In this document: piece after piece, positions 10,317-20,819 of the stretch
How positions within the stretch are numbered: position 1 is the stretch's first letter
Layout: every line of letters starts with the position of its first letter
Assembly: GCA_043228905.1 (NCBI GenBank)
Contig: JBHGNT010000016.1
Span: 9,796,001-9,860,000 of the forward strand
DNA from: Azolla caroliniana
Lineage: Eukaryota > Polypodiophyta
Length of the DNA: 64,000 bases
Direction: 5' to 3'
Program-made: the position numbers and the translations under genes
Notes under the pieces: generated by a model
Database searches by the model: none
The model's input: only the letters and a program-made list of their open reading frames with translations
Told to the model about the DNA's origin: nothing

Positions 10317-12447
10317 TTATTGCAACCTTTGAAGGCTTGTGGGTGGATTGGCTACTCATAACATCAAAATTGGTCCGGACAACCATCGTAGCAGTAGCAG
10401 ACGGAAAGAAGGCTTGGACCGGGGTCGCTCAGTGGCTGATCATATTGGCACCACCACAACTGACAATAAAGCCAAAGAAGCTTCAAAAGACCACGGGCAC
10501 ACCAACGCAACACTACAAATGGCAACAATTATTGGCCCGAAATTCTACTAGATGGACTGGCGAAGAACCCCAAAGATCAGAAACACCTCCTATGTGGGGA
10601 GCAGTAACAAGACCCTCAAAGCCCGTTCGGATTATACTGAAGAGGAAAGATATGACAATAGAACAGACACCCAACAAAGCTCACCAAGATACTACCAATG
10701 TAGAAGAGCTTGTGGAAGAGGAACCTCTCCAAAGACGCAAAAGAATGTGTCACAACGAGCAACATGGGATGGATCGGGTCTAGAGTTGGACAGAACACCA
10801 ATTGTCAACCCCTCAGTGGTGGAGCCAAGGCCGGGGAAAGCGTACTGAAAGTATGACTAGAAGCGGTACCTACGGTTCATATAGAACTAGAGCCACAACA
10901 ACAACTACCGGGTCATACTACGCAGCAAACGAATGAGGTAGACAGCCATTTGGAGAACCTACAAGACCGACAAGAGAAATGCATGAAGAGCAGGCATTGT
11001 AGCGGTTACGGGAAGTAGGAGAAAATCATTTGGAACTGCCAAAGGTGGCACAAGAGTTTGCCGCAATCACCTAGTACAAAACCTACCAACAACTTATTGA
11101 ATGGCTTGGTCAATAGGTCATCAGGGCGACCACACGGATGGTAGCGGAGTGGATGGAATGGATAAGTCAGCCCACTCAGATAGAATGGACAACGACTATG
11201 GTTGGACAACTAGGGGAGGCCCAGAGTCGCGTTCAGGCATTGGAAGAAGAGTTGAAGAGGACAAAGGAACTAGGCCATACAGGCACATCTAGGCGAAGAC
11301 AACACAACAGAACTGGAACTAGTTTTACCGGACAAGACTTGAAGGGAAGAACCGGTGGCGGAAACGACACTACAGAAAGAAATAGAATGGGAGAAGGAGA
11401 TCAAAATTTTGAAAGATGAATTGGTCGCGCAAGAGGCAATGAAAGAAGAAGAAAAACAATTACGTAAACCAACCGAAGATGGAAAACGGAGAATGGAGGA
11501 GGAACTCCATCGAATGCAGAGCAACATGGACTGGCTAAAGGAAGAAAGGAACGTGTTGCAACAAGAAAAGGATAAGCTCTGAAGAATGGCGGAAACCGAA
11601 ATCGAACGGTTGAAGAGCTCCAGTAGTAGAAGGACCGGGACGATCGGTTAAGGAGAAAATGTAAGATATTGAGAAGTTGTACCAGGAGCAGAAGGATCTA
11701 GCGAAAGAATATGACCGGCAATGCAATAAACTAAAGGAAGCCCACATAGAAGTAAAAGAGAAAACGGGAGCCTTGGTGGTGCAAGAAAAAGTCCTTGAGG
11801 AGACGATGACCAAGTTGTTGGCAGATGCGGTGAAGGAACGATAAGAGCTGTTAATTGAGCAAACCTGGATAATAGAATGGTCGAAGGTTGTATTGGATAA
11901 AGTGTAGACAACCTAGCAAACCCAAATCATGAAATACGAGGTTCAAGCAATTGAACCAAGAAAAGCAGGCCACATAGCAGAAAGTGCAGATGGGGATTAA
12001 GAGAATCCGGACGATTGTTGAAGGCCGACGTGAATGGATGCATGCAATAATGGATGAATGTTCCGTGATTGTATGGGAGCAGTGGTCAAAGCAGGCAACT
12101 GAACTCAAATACTTCTTGCCAATGCAGAGAACCGATAGAAATCTAGGAGGACCAGGATAGCATGATAACAATCCAGGAGGAGTTGTCAGATGATTTCTAT
12201 GTTATGCCCTAGGTACAAATAGATGGAGGAATTTGAAGACGATACTGCAGGTAATGCTAGAGTTGGAAGCTTATGAGAGGGAGAAAAGGAGAAAAGCAAT
12301 TGAGTAAATGATAGAGCATATGACAAAGCAGATAAATATCAGTGATGAGGTGCAACAAGTGATTGCGATGGATACAACAATGGAACACCAGCTGGAGTCA
12401 CAGATGAATCAACCGGAGACAACCCGAGTAGTGGCGTACAATATGTA

Positions 12448-12876
12448 CGGAGTGTTGAGTGAGGGTGAAGATACCTAATGTTGTTGTATGTATGTGTAAT
12501 GTATATGATTAAGAGTGTGAATGTAAGTGTGACTGTGAGTGGATAGCTAAGAAGAGGTGTGAGTGAGTGATTAGTGTGAATGGCCAAGGGGGCTTGTACC
12601 CCTATGTCTCTACCCCTCTTGTAACTATTTAACCCCTTAGGGGAAATGAATGAAGAATGAACAAGTTATCTCTCTCTCTCTCTCACGTTGAACCCCTTGG
12701 GAGGGGGGTGGAGCCATTCTAGGCACCACCCCTACCCCCCAATGCTTATCAATCTCACCATCACATTGTTCATCATCACTGGCATCATCATTCCTAAACC
12801 TATTCCTAGCACCACCCCTACCCTAAACCCTAAACCCTAAACCATTATCATTAACCCTAACCCTAAACCTATAACA
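12448..12876 (+). mobile_element. 5'-truncated LTR between CC ORF b and LARD B
   Basis: Matches the LTR at 7458 from the ATGTACGG block onward; the terminal TGTGGG end and the CCCACGGGCGTGCC block are missing. Retains CTATTTAACCCC near 12625, the CT microsatellite, AACCCCTTGGGAGGGGGG, and an extended CCCTAAA array at about 12808-12870, ending ATAACA. Followed after a few bases by TGGCACGCCC, a possible primer-binding site. Confidence 0.75.
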
Positions 12877-13985
12877 CTATTTTGGCACGCCCTATGGCTG
12901 ACCCCCCTTGAAGAAGAAGTCAAAGAAGGATGTGCACCGACAACATATGTGCAATAAAAGCGAGAAATGATGTTGACGATGTGCAAGACAATGATGACAA
13001 AGTGTAGGAAATGGTGGAAATGTATGAGTAATGACGACGACAGATGTGAGCGAGTGCAGGAAATGATGACACTGTGCAAGAGTGGGAGAATGGCAATGAC
13101 GTTTATACGAGTCTGTAGTTAGCAACAACATGTGTGTTCCAAAAAGCGTGGTGCAAGATGCAACATAAACACGTCTGGACGAACAACGACGGAGAAGGAA
13201 CCTGTGAAGAAACTCCAGATACAAGTAACACAGAGGGAATTGGTGCCAGCATGACCGGAAAGTGACGCCCACCACTATGGCAAAAGACCTGCCGTAGAAG
13301 AAATGGGTAGGAACAATAGAAGTGGAGCCACCCCATAGGAGAAGAAGGATAATACGTCTCTGGGAGAAAGCCAGTGACAAGCCGAGTCCAGGGGAGGACA
13401 AAACACCAACCGGCACAACAAAAGCAATGGTGGAATGGAGGCCGGTAGAAAGTGCTGAGAATGCACAGGAGATGGTTCTATCAGAAGCAACGCGGAGATA
13501 GACGGAACCAGAACGGTAAAAGAAAGCTAATAGGTTAACACAAAAGGGCCGAAGGATGGAGAATGAGACGCAAACCGACAGACATCGATGGCTAGAAAAA
13601 CGAGTAGCACCGAAAGAACACGATCGGACGGAGAAGGAGAAGACCAGAAACGAATCGGAAAGACACAACCGAACCAGAAAAGAAAAAAAAGAGAGACATG
13701 AGTGAACCGGAAAGACATAGACCAATAGGCCAGACGGATGGTCAGGCACGACAAAAAAACGGTCGGACAACTTGACAACACAGACACGGACAAACATGGC
13801 CAGACCAGACGGAGAAATGCGATAGAGACAATGGTTGTATGAAACAACGGCGGTTGGACAAGGCTGATAGAACCGGACAAAATGAGGAAAGAATGGAGAT
13901 ATGCTCCCAAAAACTCATTGAAATCGGTTGGATGGGTCAAATGGACCGAACGGATGGGTCGAATGGAAAAAACCCATTTGTACAT
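12877..13985 (+). mobile_element. LARD B interior (truncated)
   Basis: Begins with the TGGCACGCC leader and a GACCCCCCTTGAAGAAG block like that of LARD D (43123). It then becomes the same purine-rich, GACGAC/CCGGA-type non-coding sequence as LARD A and C. No domain in any frame; the 301-codon antisense frame at 12892-13797 is Leu/Ser/Phe-rich and typical of antisense purine-rich DNA. The 3' end and LTR are absent. Confidence 0.55.
12883..12900 (+). promoter_or_regulatory. Possible primer-binding site of LARD B
   Basis: TGGCACGCCC follows the LTR end by 6 bases. The same string follows the palindromic LTR of LARD D at 43125. Starting with TGG fits a site pairing with a tRNA CCA end, but I could not match it to a particular tRNA. 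Confidence 0.4.
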
Positions 13986-14294
13986 GGTAAATGCAATAGC
14001 ATGTGTATCAATCCTTTAAGCATCTCACAAAGTGTGGCTTAAGAGACTCGAATGTTCGTAATTGAACTTTAAAATTTTGGATGCATTTGCTTGAACCTAA
14101 TAAATAAATCTACCTGCGTAATAAGAAGGGAGTCCAGTGAGTATTCTGATGCTATTTGATTAGTGTGGTAGCTAATTATCTATGATAATATTCTGATGTA
14201 GCTAATTAGCTATTACTAGTAGCTAGTTAGTTGTTTCCAGTAGTTAGTTTGTTATGATCATATTTTGATATAGCTAATTAGCTGATAATAGCTA
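13986..14294. repeat. AT-rich palindromic-motif repeats (left part)
   Basis: After ~150 bp of plain AT-rich sequence, from ~14150 the motifs TAGCTAATTAGCTA, TAGCTAGTTAG and TATGATCATATT recur irregularly. The same repeats continue after the inserted element at 19924-20464, so the chromovirus landed inside this repeat field. Confidence 0.75.
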
Positions 14295-14299
14295 GTTAG
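14295..14299 (+). other. Target-site duplication GTTAG (left)
   Basis: GTTAG directly before the TGTCATG start of the 5' LTR; repeated at 19919-19923. Confidence 0.9.
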
Positions 14300-14729
14300 T
14301 GTCATGATATGGCAAGACTCGAACCCATGACCTTATGCTACATGGGTCGAGCTCTTGACCATTAGATTATACATTGTAATACGTAGAATATTATTTTCAT
14401 TTATGTTTTATTATAGAAAATTGATGTATATTCCAGATTTCTCTGGAACATTCTAGAAACTTCAGGCGTATTCCTTAGAACACTATAAAACGAGGCACAA
14501 GGCATTATTTCGAACCAAATCGGTTCAACGCCAGTCTTAAGCCTCCTAGTTACTGTACATTTTCTTCACATAATATATATCTTTTCTTATCATCACTCTC
14601 TCTCTCTCTCAATCTCTCTCTCCCTCGCTCTCACTCACTCTTTCCTTCTCTCGAGAGTTCTTCACCTCTCTTAGTACTAATACTTCTTTTAGTACTAAGT
14701 CCTTCTCTGTCTTAGTACTGTTCCTGATA
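14300..14729 (+). mobile_element. 5' LTR of full-length chromovirus
   Basis: 430 bp beginning TGTCATGATATGGC and ending TTCCTGATA. By eye it differs from the 3' LTR (19490-19918) at about a dozen sites, roughly 3%. TATA-like CTATAAAACGAGG lies near 14483, and a CT microsatellite near 14600. The first ~85 bp reads antisense as tRNA-like, with ATGGGTTCGAGTC as a B-box-like block and TAATGGTCAAGAG as an A-box-like block. Confidence 0.93.
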
Positions 14730-14803
14730 GTTTGAACCGATTTTCCCTACCTTCTGTCTCTCTCATTTCCTACTAATCTCTTATTCCTCTTTTCTTTCAT
14801 CCC

Positions 14804-15923
14804 ATGGCCACTGTTAGTGTTGAAGAATATCAATCTGTTTTCTCGGAATTTCAATGCTTGAAAGAGAAGTTCCATGCTTTGGAACAAGAAAACCAACGGT
14901 TGCTGGGGGATCTTCAGCAAATCTCCTTAGAAAAGCAGCAAACGCAACAATAGCATGGGGAACTTGCGTTATGCGTGCAACAACTCGAAGCAACCATTGT
15001 AGCGATGCAACAACAAGGGCCCGGAACACAAGGGTTCCATAAAGAACCCAAGATTGTCCTTCCCACGAAGTTCGATGGAACGCGATCGCAGTTTAGAGGG
15101 TTCCTTAACCAGGTACAATTAGTTATTCAAATGCATCCTTCCCGGTATCCCACCGATGCATCACGAGTGGGTTTAGTAGGCACTTTGTTAAGTGGCTCAG
15201 CGTTGGCATGGTTCGCTCCACTTTTAGAAAAGGAATCTCCGTTACTCAACAATTTTGAAGAGTTTCTAGGTGAATTTAAAGCATGTTTCGGAGATACTGA
15301 TAGCATCAGGACTGCAATCAACAAAATTCGGCGATTACGCCAAGGTAACCGTCCAGCCTCCGCATACGCTGCAGATTTTTGCCTACTCGCCACCGATATC
15401 CCTTGGGATGATCAAGCGTTGATGGAGCAATTCCGTTATGGTTTACGCAACAATGTCAAGGATTTACTCTTGACCTTCCCCGAAGAGCCAAAGTCCTTAA
15501 CAGAAGCAATCAGTCGCGCGGTGAGATGTGACAACCGCCTCTTTGAGCTACGTTCAAAACGACAGCTACAGATGCTGAGGGCAAGATCAGAGCCCACCTA
15601 CGCCTCAATGGTAGCAAGACCTTTTCCGAGGGAGTCATATAATGTGCCTCCAGCGAATACTTCGACTCTGATGGAGATTGACACTACACGTCGTCGAGGG
15701 CCATTATTGACTATGTCTTTACTGCGATGGACCAGGACATATTGCAATAAATTGCCCCCATAGGCCAAGAAGACAGGTAAACCAAATAGTCATTAGTTCT
15801 AATTGTACTAAACCCGAGCCTATTTCAGTAGGGATATCTGATAGTCCTAATAGTACTAATAGCCCAGATCTAGCGAACAGATTTGATGTCCTTAGTCAGT
15901 TAGAAGAAGAGTTAAACGACTAA
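14804..15923 (+). pseudogene. Chromovirus gag, broken
   Basis: ATG at 14804 opens a polar, Gln-rich N-terminus. A TAG at 14951 interrupts it, then a long stretch reads as a gypsy gag domain (FDGTRSQFRGFLNQV, ALAWFAPLLEK, EFKACFGD, YAADFCLLA, LMEQFRYGL). A frameshift near 15690-15713 precedes a CCHC zinc knuckle, C-LY-C-DGPG-H-IAIN-C at 15714-15755. In that frame gag ends at TAA 15921. One stop and one frameshift inactivate it. Nucleic-acid packaging is the role of this family. Confidence 0.85.
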
Positions 15924-15929
15924 GTCCAG

Positions 15930-18900
15930 CCAAAATAGGAGCCGTTTGGTTGGACAACCCTAGATCTGTGCAGCCCATTAGTGTTTCCATTCCCTCTAAG
16001 CAAGTTTGTGATGTGTTCGTAGCCCAAGTAATAGTTAGTACTAAAAGTACCCCTCCAGTACATGTCCTAGCACTCCTAGATTCCGGAGCTAACTCTTGCT
16101 TTATGGATAAGAAATTTGCTCAAGCTCATAAGATATCCCTAAGAAAACTCCAGTGTCCAGCCTCTGTAGTAGTCATTGATGGACGTCCCATTGCTTCCGG
16201 AAATATCATAGAAGAGTCAGAGCCCATTAATATTGTCCTAGATAACTTAGCATGTGTAGTATCATTTAATATTATTAGTATCCCAGAACATCCCATAGTT
16301 TTAGGATTACCGTGGTTCGAGTTACATAACCCAGACATAGATTGGAGAACAAGAGAAATCCAGTGTCGACAAACCCAAGGGTCAACTCAAAAGATGGCAA
16401 CCATCTCGCTACGTCAGTTGCGTAAAGAAGGGCACAAGGAGGAAATGTTCCTCTTTGCAATATCAGTAAACCCCTCCAGCACCACTAAAGAAGAATCCAC
16501 CGTTCAACTTCCCGAGAAGTATCGTCATTACGCCGATGTGTTCGATAAAGTACAAGCCAACACACTTCCGCATCATCGACCGTACGATTGCCCCATCGAT
16601 TTACAACCGGGAAAAGAGCCGCCATGGGGACCGATCTACAATTTGTCACCAACCGAGCTGGAAGTCCTTCGGGCCTATATAGAGGAGAATTTGGAAAATG
16701 GTTTCATCCGGCATTCGAAATCTCCAGCGGGCGCGCCCATTTTCTTCGTCAAGAAAAAGGATGGATCACTTCGTCTCGTTGTAGATTACCGTGGCCTGAA
16801 TAAGATTACAATCAGGAATAGGTATGCTCTTCCCCTTATCTCAAGTCTTTTAGAACGGATCAATGGTGCCAGGTTCATCACGAAGATTGACTTACGAGGA
16901 GCATATAACCTCGTACGGATCCGACCAGGAGACGAATGGAAGACCGCGTTTCGCACCAGATATGGGCACTTCGAGTATACGGTCATGCCGTTCGGCCTCA
17001 CTAATGCATCGACAGTCTTCCAGCACATGGCTAATGATATATTCCGAGATCTATTGGATGATTGTTTGATCATCTATTTGGATGATCTACTGGTTTATTC
17101 AAAGACCCAAGAAGAACATGATTCTCATATACTATTAGTACTAAAACGACTTCGAGAACATGGTCTGTATGCAAAGCTGGAAAAATGTAGTTTCGGATGC
17201 AACCAAGTGGAATTTCTCGGCTACATCATTTCGTCAAAAGGCATCTCCATGGACCCAGCTAAGGTCAAAACGGTGGTAGAATGGCAGACTCTGCGTTTGG
17301 TGCGGGATGTGCAATGCTTCCTAGGCTTTGCCAATTTTTACCGGAAGTTCATACAAGATTACTCAAAGATCGTTCTACCTCTCACACAACTTACTAGGAA
17401 GGGACAACCGTTCATTTGGTCTGAAGAAACGGATGTGGCTTTCGAGAGTCTTAAAAAGGCATTTACCTCGGCTCCAATTCTAGCTCATGTCGATCCGGAA
17501 AAACCATTCATTATCCAAGCTGACGCATCGGATTTTGCATTGGGGAGCATTCTGTCACAATAGGAGAATGATGAGAAGCTACATCCTGTGGCTTTTCACT
17601 CACGCAAGTTTGACGCCGCCGAAATCAACTACGAAATTCATGATAAGGAGCTATTGGCAATAGTGGATTCTTTTATGCAATGGAGGCATTTTCTGGAGGG
17701 ATCCTCTCATCCGGTCACCGTATTTAGTGACCACAAGAACCTTGCCTACTTTCAGGATGCTCGTGTGTTGAATCAACGTCAAGCTCGGTGGGCCCACTTC
17801 CTCACGCGTTTCGACTTCAAAATTACATATCATCCGGGGAAGCACCAAGGGAAGGCAGATGCATTATCACGGCGTTCGTATCTAGCACCCCGTCCCGGCG
17901 AGCCAGCTTTCGATAACCAAAAACAAGTCATCTTAGGACCGGCACGACTACAAGCAACACAGATCTTTGACATGCCCATGGATTCCCGCGTTATCGATAC
18001 CATACGCGAAGACTTGAAGACAGATGCGTTCGCCCAAGCTATACTAGCACAAATTGATCCCTCTCGAGCGTCGTGTTCACAGTCGCAACCACCAGGTACG
18101 GACTATCGACAATTCAAATACCATGATGGATTACTCTTCTTTAAAGAACTTTTGTATGTTCCTAATGGTTCTTGCCGCCTTCAAGTAGTACAAAACTGTC
18201 ATGACACATATATAGCTGGGCATTTTGGTAGTACTAAAACACTACATATAGTACAACGATCATTCTGGTGGCCTATATGCGACAATTTGTCGAGGATTTT
18301 GTTCGGACTTGTGATACATGCTGCAAAGTGAAAATGCCAAGGCATCATCCATATGGTTTATTAGAACCATTACCAATTCCAAGCAAGTCCTGGCAGTCCA
18401 TTGCTCTAGACTTCATCACAGATCTTCCAGTCTCTAAGGGGTTCAATGTGATTCTAATGGTGGTCGATCGATATATGAAGGTGGCTCATTTCTTGCCATG
18501 TACTAAGGAGATCTCCAGTGAAGACACTGCCGAAATTGTCATGCGTGAAGTATGTCGGCATCATGGACTTCCCGATAGTATCATCAGCGACCGTGGACCC
18601 CAGTTCGTGTCAAAATTCTGGAAGCATCTTTTTAACATGCTCAAGGTCAGTTGTAACCTCTCCACCGGCTACCACCCACAAACCGACGGCCAAGCCGAAC
18701 GAACCAATCAAACGTTGGAGCAGTATCTGCGGTGCTTTCTCAGCTATCATCAGGATGACTGGGCAGATATTCTCCAATTCGCCGAATTTGCCTATAACAA
18801 CTCTATCCACGCATCCACGAAAGTTATGCCATTTTATGCTTATACGGGATGTCACCCCCGGTGGTGTGTACTTGAAACCCCAGAGGTGTCCACAAATCCT

Positions 18901-19497
18901 TGCACAGAGGATCGTTTGGAGAGGTTACGCAAGATACAAGCGGATTTGTCTACTCATCTCCAACAAGCTCAACAAACACACAAGGTTTATGCGGATCGTC
19001 ATCGACTCCCATCTAGTTTTAACATTGGAGATCAGGTATGGCTACTCCGACGACACATCAAGACTACTCGCCCATGCAAGAAGTTGGATTATCGGCGATT
19101 AGCTCCTTTCCGTATTATAGGAAAGATTAATGATGTCGCTTTTCGTCTTGATCTACCTCCACAACTTCGGATACATCCAGTGTTTCATAGTTCTCTCCTC
19201 GAACCCTATCAAGAGAGCACCATCCCAGGCCGTATTACACAGCCTCCACCCCTGATTGAGCTTGAAGATGGAGAGGTTTCCGCCATCCTTGATTCCAAGT
19301 TTGTTTGCAACAAGCTCTACTATCTAGTCGATTGGCTAGGATATAGTTCCAACGAGCGTACTTGGGAACCGATAGAGAATGTCACCAATGCGCGTGCTCT
19401 TCTTGAAGACTTCCATCGTCAATATCCAGACAAACCGGGTCCTCAATCCAAAACGACTCGTTACACTCGTTTTTTTAAAGGGGGGATAGTGTCATGA
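15930..19497 (+). pseudogene. Chromovirus pol: PR, RT, RNase H, integrase, chromodomain
   Basis: Protease motif LLDSGA near 16073-16090; RT from about 16600 with YLDD at 17075-17086; RNase H from about 17500 (FIIQADASDFALG, then VFSDHKNLAY and KADALSRR); integrase HHCC region near 18200-18330, catalytic blocks ALDFITDLP, SDRGPQFVS and DGQAERTNQTLE with D, D and E present; chromodomain at about 19282-19450 (KLYYLVDWLGY, RTWEPIENV). Breaks: TAG at 17561 within RNase H and a frameshift near 18270-18320. The last codons overlap the polypurine tract and enter the LTR. Domain order and chromodomain place it in plant chromoviruses; chromodomains are known to guide integration to marked chromatin. 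Confidence 0.93.
19477..19489 (+). promoter_or_regulatory. Polypurine tract of chromovirus
   Basis: AAAGGGGGGATAG directly abuts the TGTCATG start of the 3' LTR, as required for plus-strand priming. Confidence 0.85.
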
Positions 19498-19918
19498 TAT
19501 GGCAAAACTCGAACCCATGACCTTATGCTACATGGGTCGAGCTCTTGACCATTAGATTATACATTGTAATACATAAAATATTATTTTCATTTATGTTTTA
19601 TTATAGAAAATTGATGTATATTCCAAATTTCTCTGGAACATTCTAGAAACTTCAGGAGTATTCCTTAGAACACTATAAAACGAGGCACAAGGCATTATTT
19701 CGAACCAAATGGTTCAACGCCAGTCTTAAGCCTCCTAGTTACTGTACATTTTCTTCACATAATATATATCGTTTCTTATCATCACTCTCTCTCTCTCTCG
19801 ATCTCTCTCTCCCTCCCTCTCACTCACTCTTTCCTTCTCTCGAGAGTTCTTCACCCCTCTTAGTACTAATACTTCTTTTAGTACTAAGTCCTTCTCTGTC
19901 TTAGTATTGTTCCTAACA
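19490..19918 (+). mobile_element. 3' LTR of full-length chromovirus
   Basis: 429 bp beginning TGTCATGATATGGC and ending TTCCTAACA, nearly identical to the 5' LTR. It is followed by GTTAG, completing the TSD. Confidence 0.93.
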
Positions 19919-19923
19919 GTTAG
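19919..19923 (+). other. Target-site duplication GTTAG (right)
   Basis: Matches 14295-14299. Confidence 0.9.
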
Positions 19924-20464
19924 CTATTACTAGTAGTTAGTTAGCTATTGTCAGTAGCTAATTAGCTATTGCCAATCGCTAGTTAGCTATTACCATTAGC
20001 TATTGTCAGTAGCTAGTTAGCTATGATCATATTTTGATGTAACTAATTAGCTATAGTACTATACTTTTTGTCAGCTAATTAGCTACTGCCAAGTTGTTTT
20101 AGCTAATTAGCTATTGTCAATAACTAGTTCGTTGTTTCCAATAGCTAGTTAGTTTATGATCATATTCTAATGTAACAATAGCTAGTTAGTTGTAATCATA
20201 TTTTGATGTGGCTAATTAGCTTAGAAGTAGCTAATTAGCAAAGCAGAGCTTTCTATCAACTAATTAGCTACTGCCAAGTTGTTTTTAGCTAATTAGCTAT
20301 TGTCAATAGCTAGTTAGTTGTTTCCAGTTGTTAGTTAGCTTATATGATCATATTCTTATGTAATAATAGCTAGTTAGCTTATATGATCATATTCTGATGT
20401 AATAATAGCTAGCAAAGCTTAGGGGCTAGTTAACTATGATCATATTCTGATGTAGCTAATTAGC
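19924..20464. repeat. AT-rich palindromic-motif repeats (right part)
   Basis: Dense, irregular repeats of AGCTAATTAGCT (a perfect 12-bp palindrome), TAGCTAGTTAG, and ATGATCATATT. A longer unit (CTAATTAGCTACTGCCAAG through TAATAGCTAGTTAG) is visible at about 20072-20170 and again at 20256-20360. No coding potential. Confidence 0.8.
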
Positions 20465-20767
20465 TGTCATGATATGACAAGATTCGAACCCATAACCTTA
20501 TGTTACGTGGGTCGAGCCCTTACCATTAGACTATATATTGTAATACAAAGGATATTATTTTCCTTTATTATTTCACAATAGAAAATTCATGTATATTTCT
20601 AGATTTCTCTGGAACATTCTAGAAACTTCAGGAGTACTCCTAAAAACACTATAAAAGGAGGCACAAGGCATTATTAAGAACCAAATTGGTCCAACGCCAG
20701 TCTTAAGTGGCATAGTTATTCTTGTACTTACTCTTCATATAATATAATATATTTTTTGTTATCATCA

Positions 20768-20802
<35 letters not shown>

Positions 20803-20805
20803 GTG
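20465..20805 (+). mobile_element. Truncated LTR of the chromovirus family
   Basis: Begins TGTCATGATATGAC inside the palindromic repeats, with the same tRNA-like block, CACTATAAAAGGAGG TATA region and CT microsatellite as the full-length LTRs. It diverges from them more than they do from each other and lacks the last ~100 bp. A second insertion of the same family into the same repeat field. Confidence 0.85.
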
Positions 20806-20819
20806 AAAACACACAATTA

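Larger units (their letters stand above)
9471..12440 (+). pseudogene. CC ORF, copy b, interrupted by a solo LTR
   Basis: At 9490-9596 the blocks GENVLFREIVKVVPEYGF and NRANF correspond to the middle of the CC N-domain. The frame resumes after the solo LTR with FIIATFEGLWVDW at 10312. A polar linker follows to ~10850. A coiled coil at about 11130-12430 includes LKDELVAQEAMKEEEKQLRK and EKDKL / MAETEIERLK blocks that match copy a closely. Numerous stops. The first ~60 residues are missing because integrase sequence joins directly at ~9470. It lies between integrase and an LTR, the same order as copies a and c. Confidence 0.7.

Noticed and set aside
12808-12870. True telomere or chromosome end
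   Set aside because: The CCCTAAA stretch is short and degenerate, lies within an LTR, and sequence continues on both sides.
12892-13797. 301-codon antisense ORF resembling a polytopic membrane protein
   Set aside because: It lies in the LARD B interior with the same purine bias. No motif, and homologous LARD regions do not keep the frame.
14313-14385. Functional tRNA gene on the minus strand
   Set aside because: Only box-like motifs are visible; it lies inside an LTR present in three copies, and I could not draw a convincing cloverleaf with an acceptor stem.
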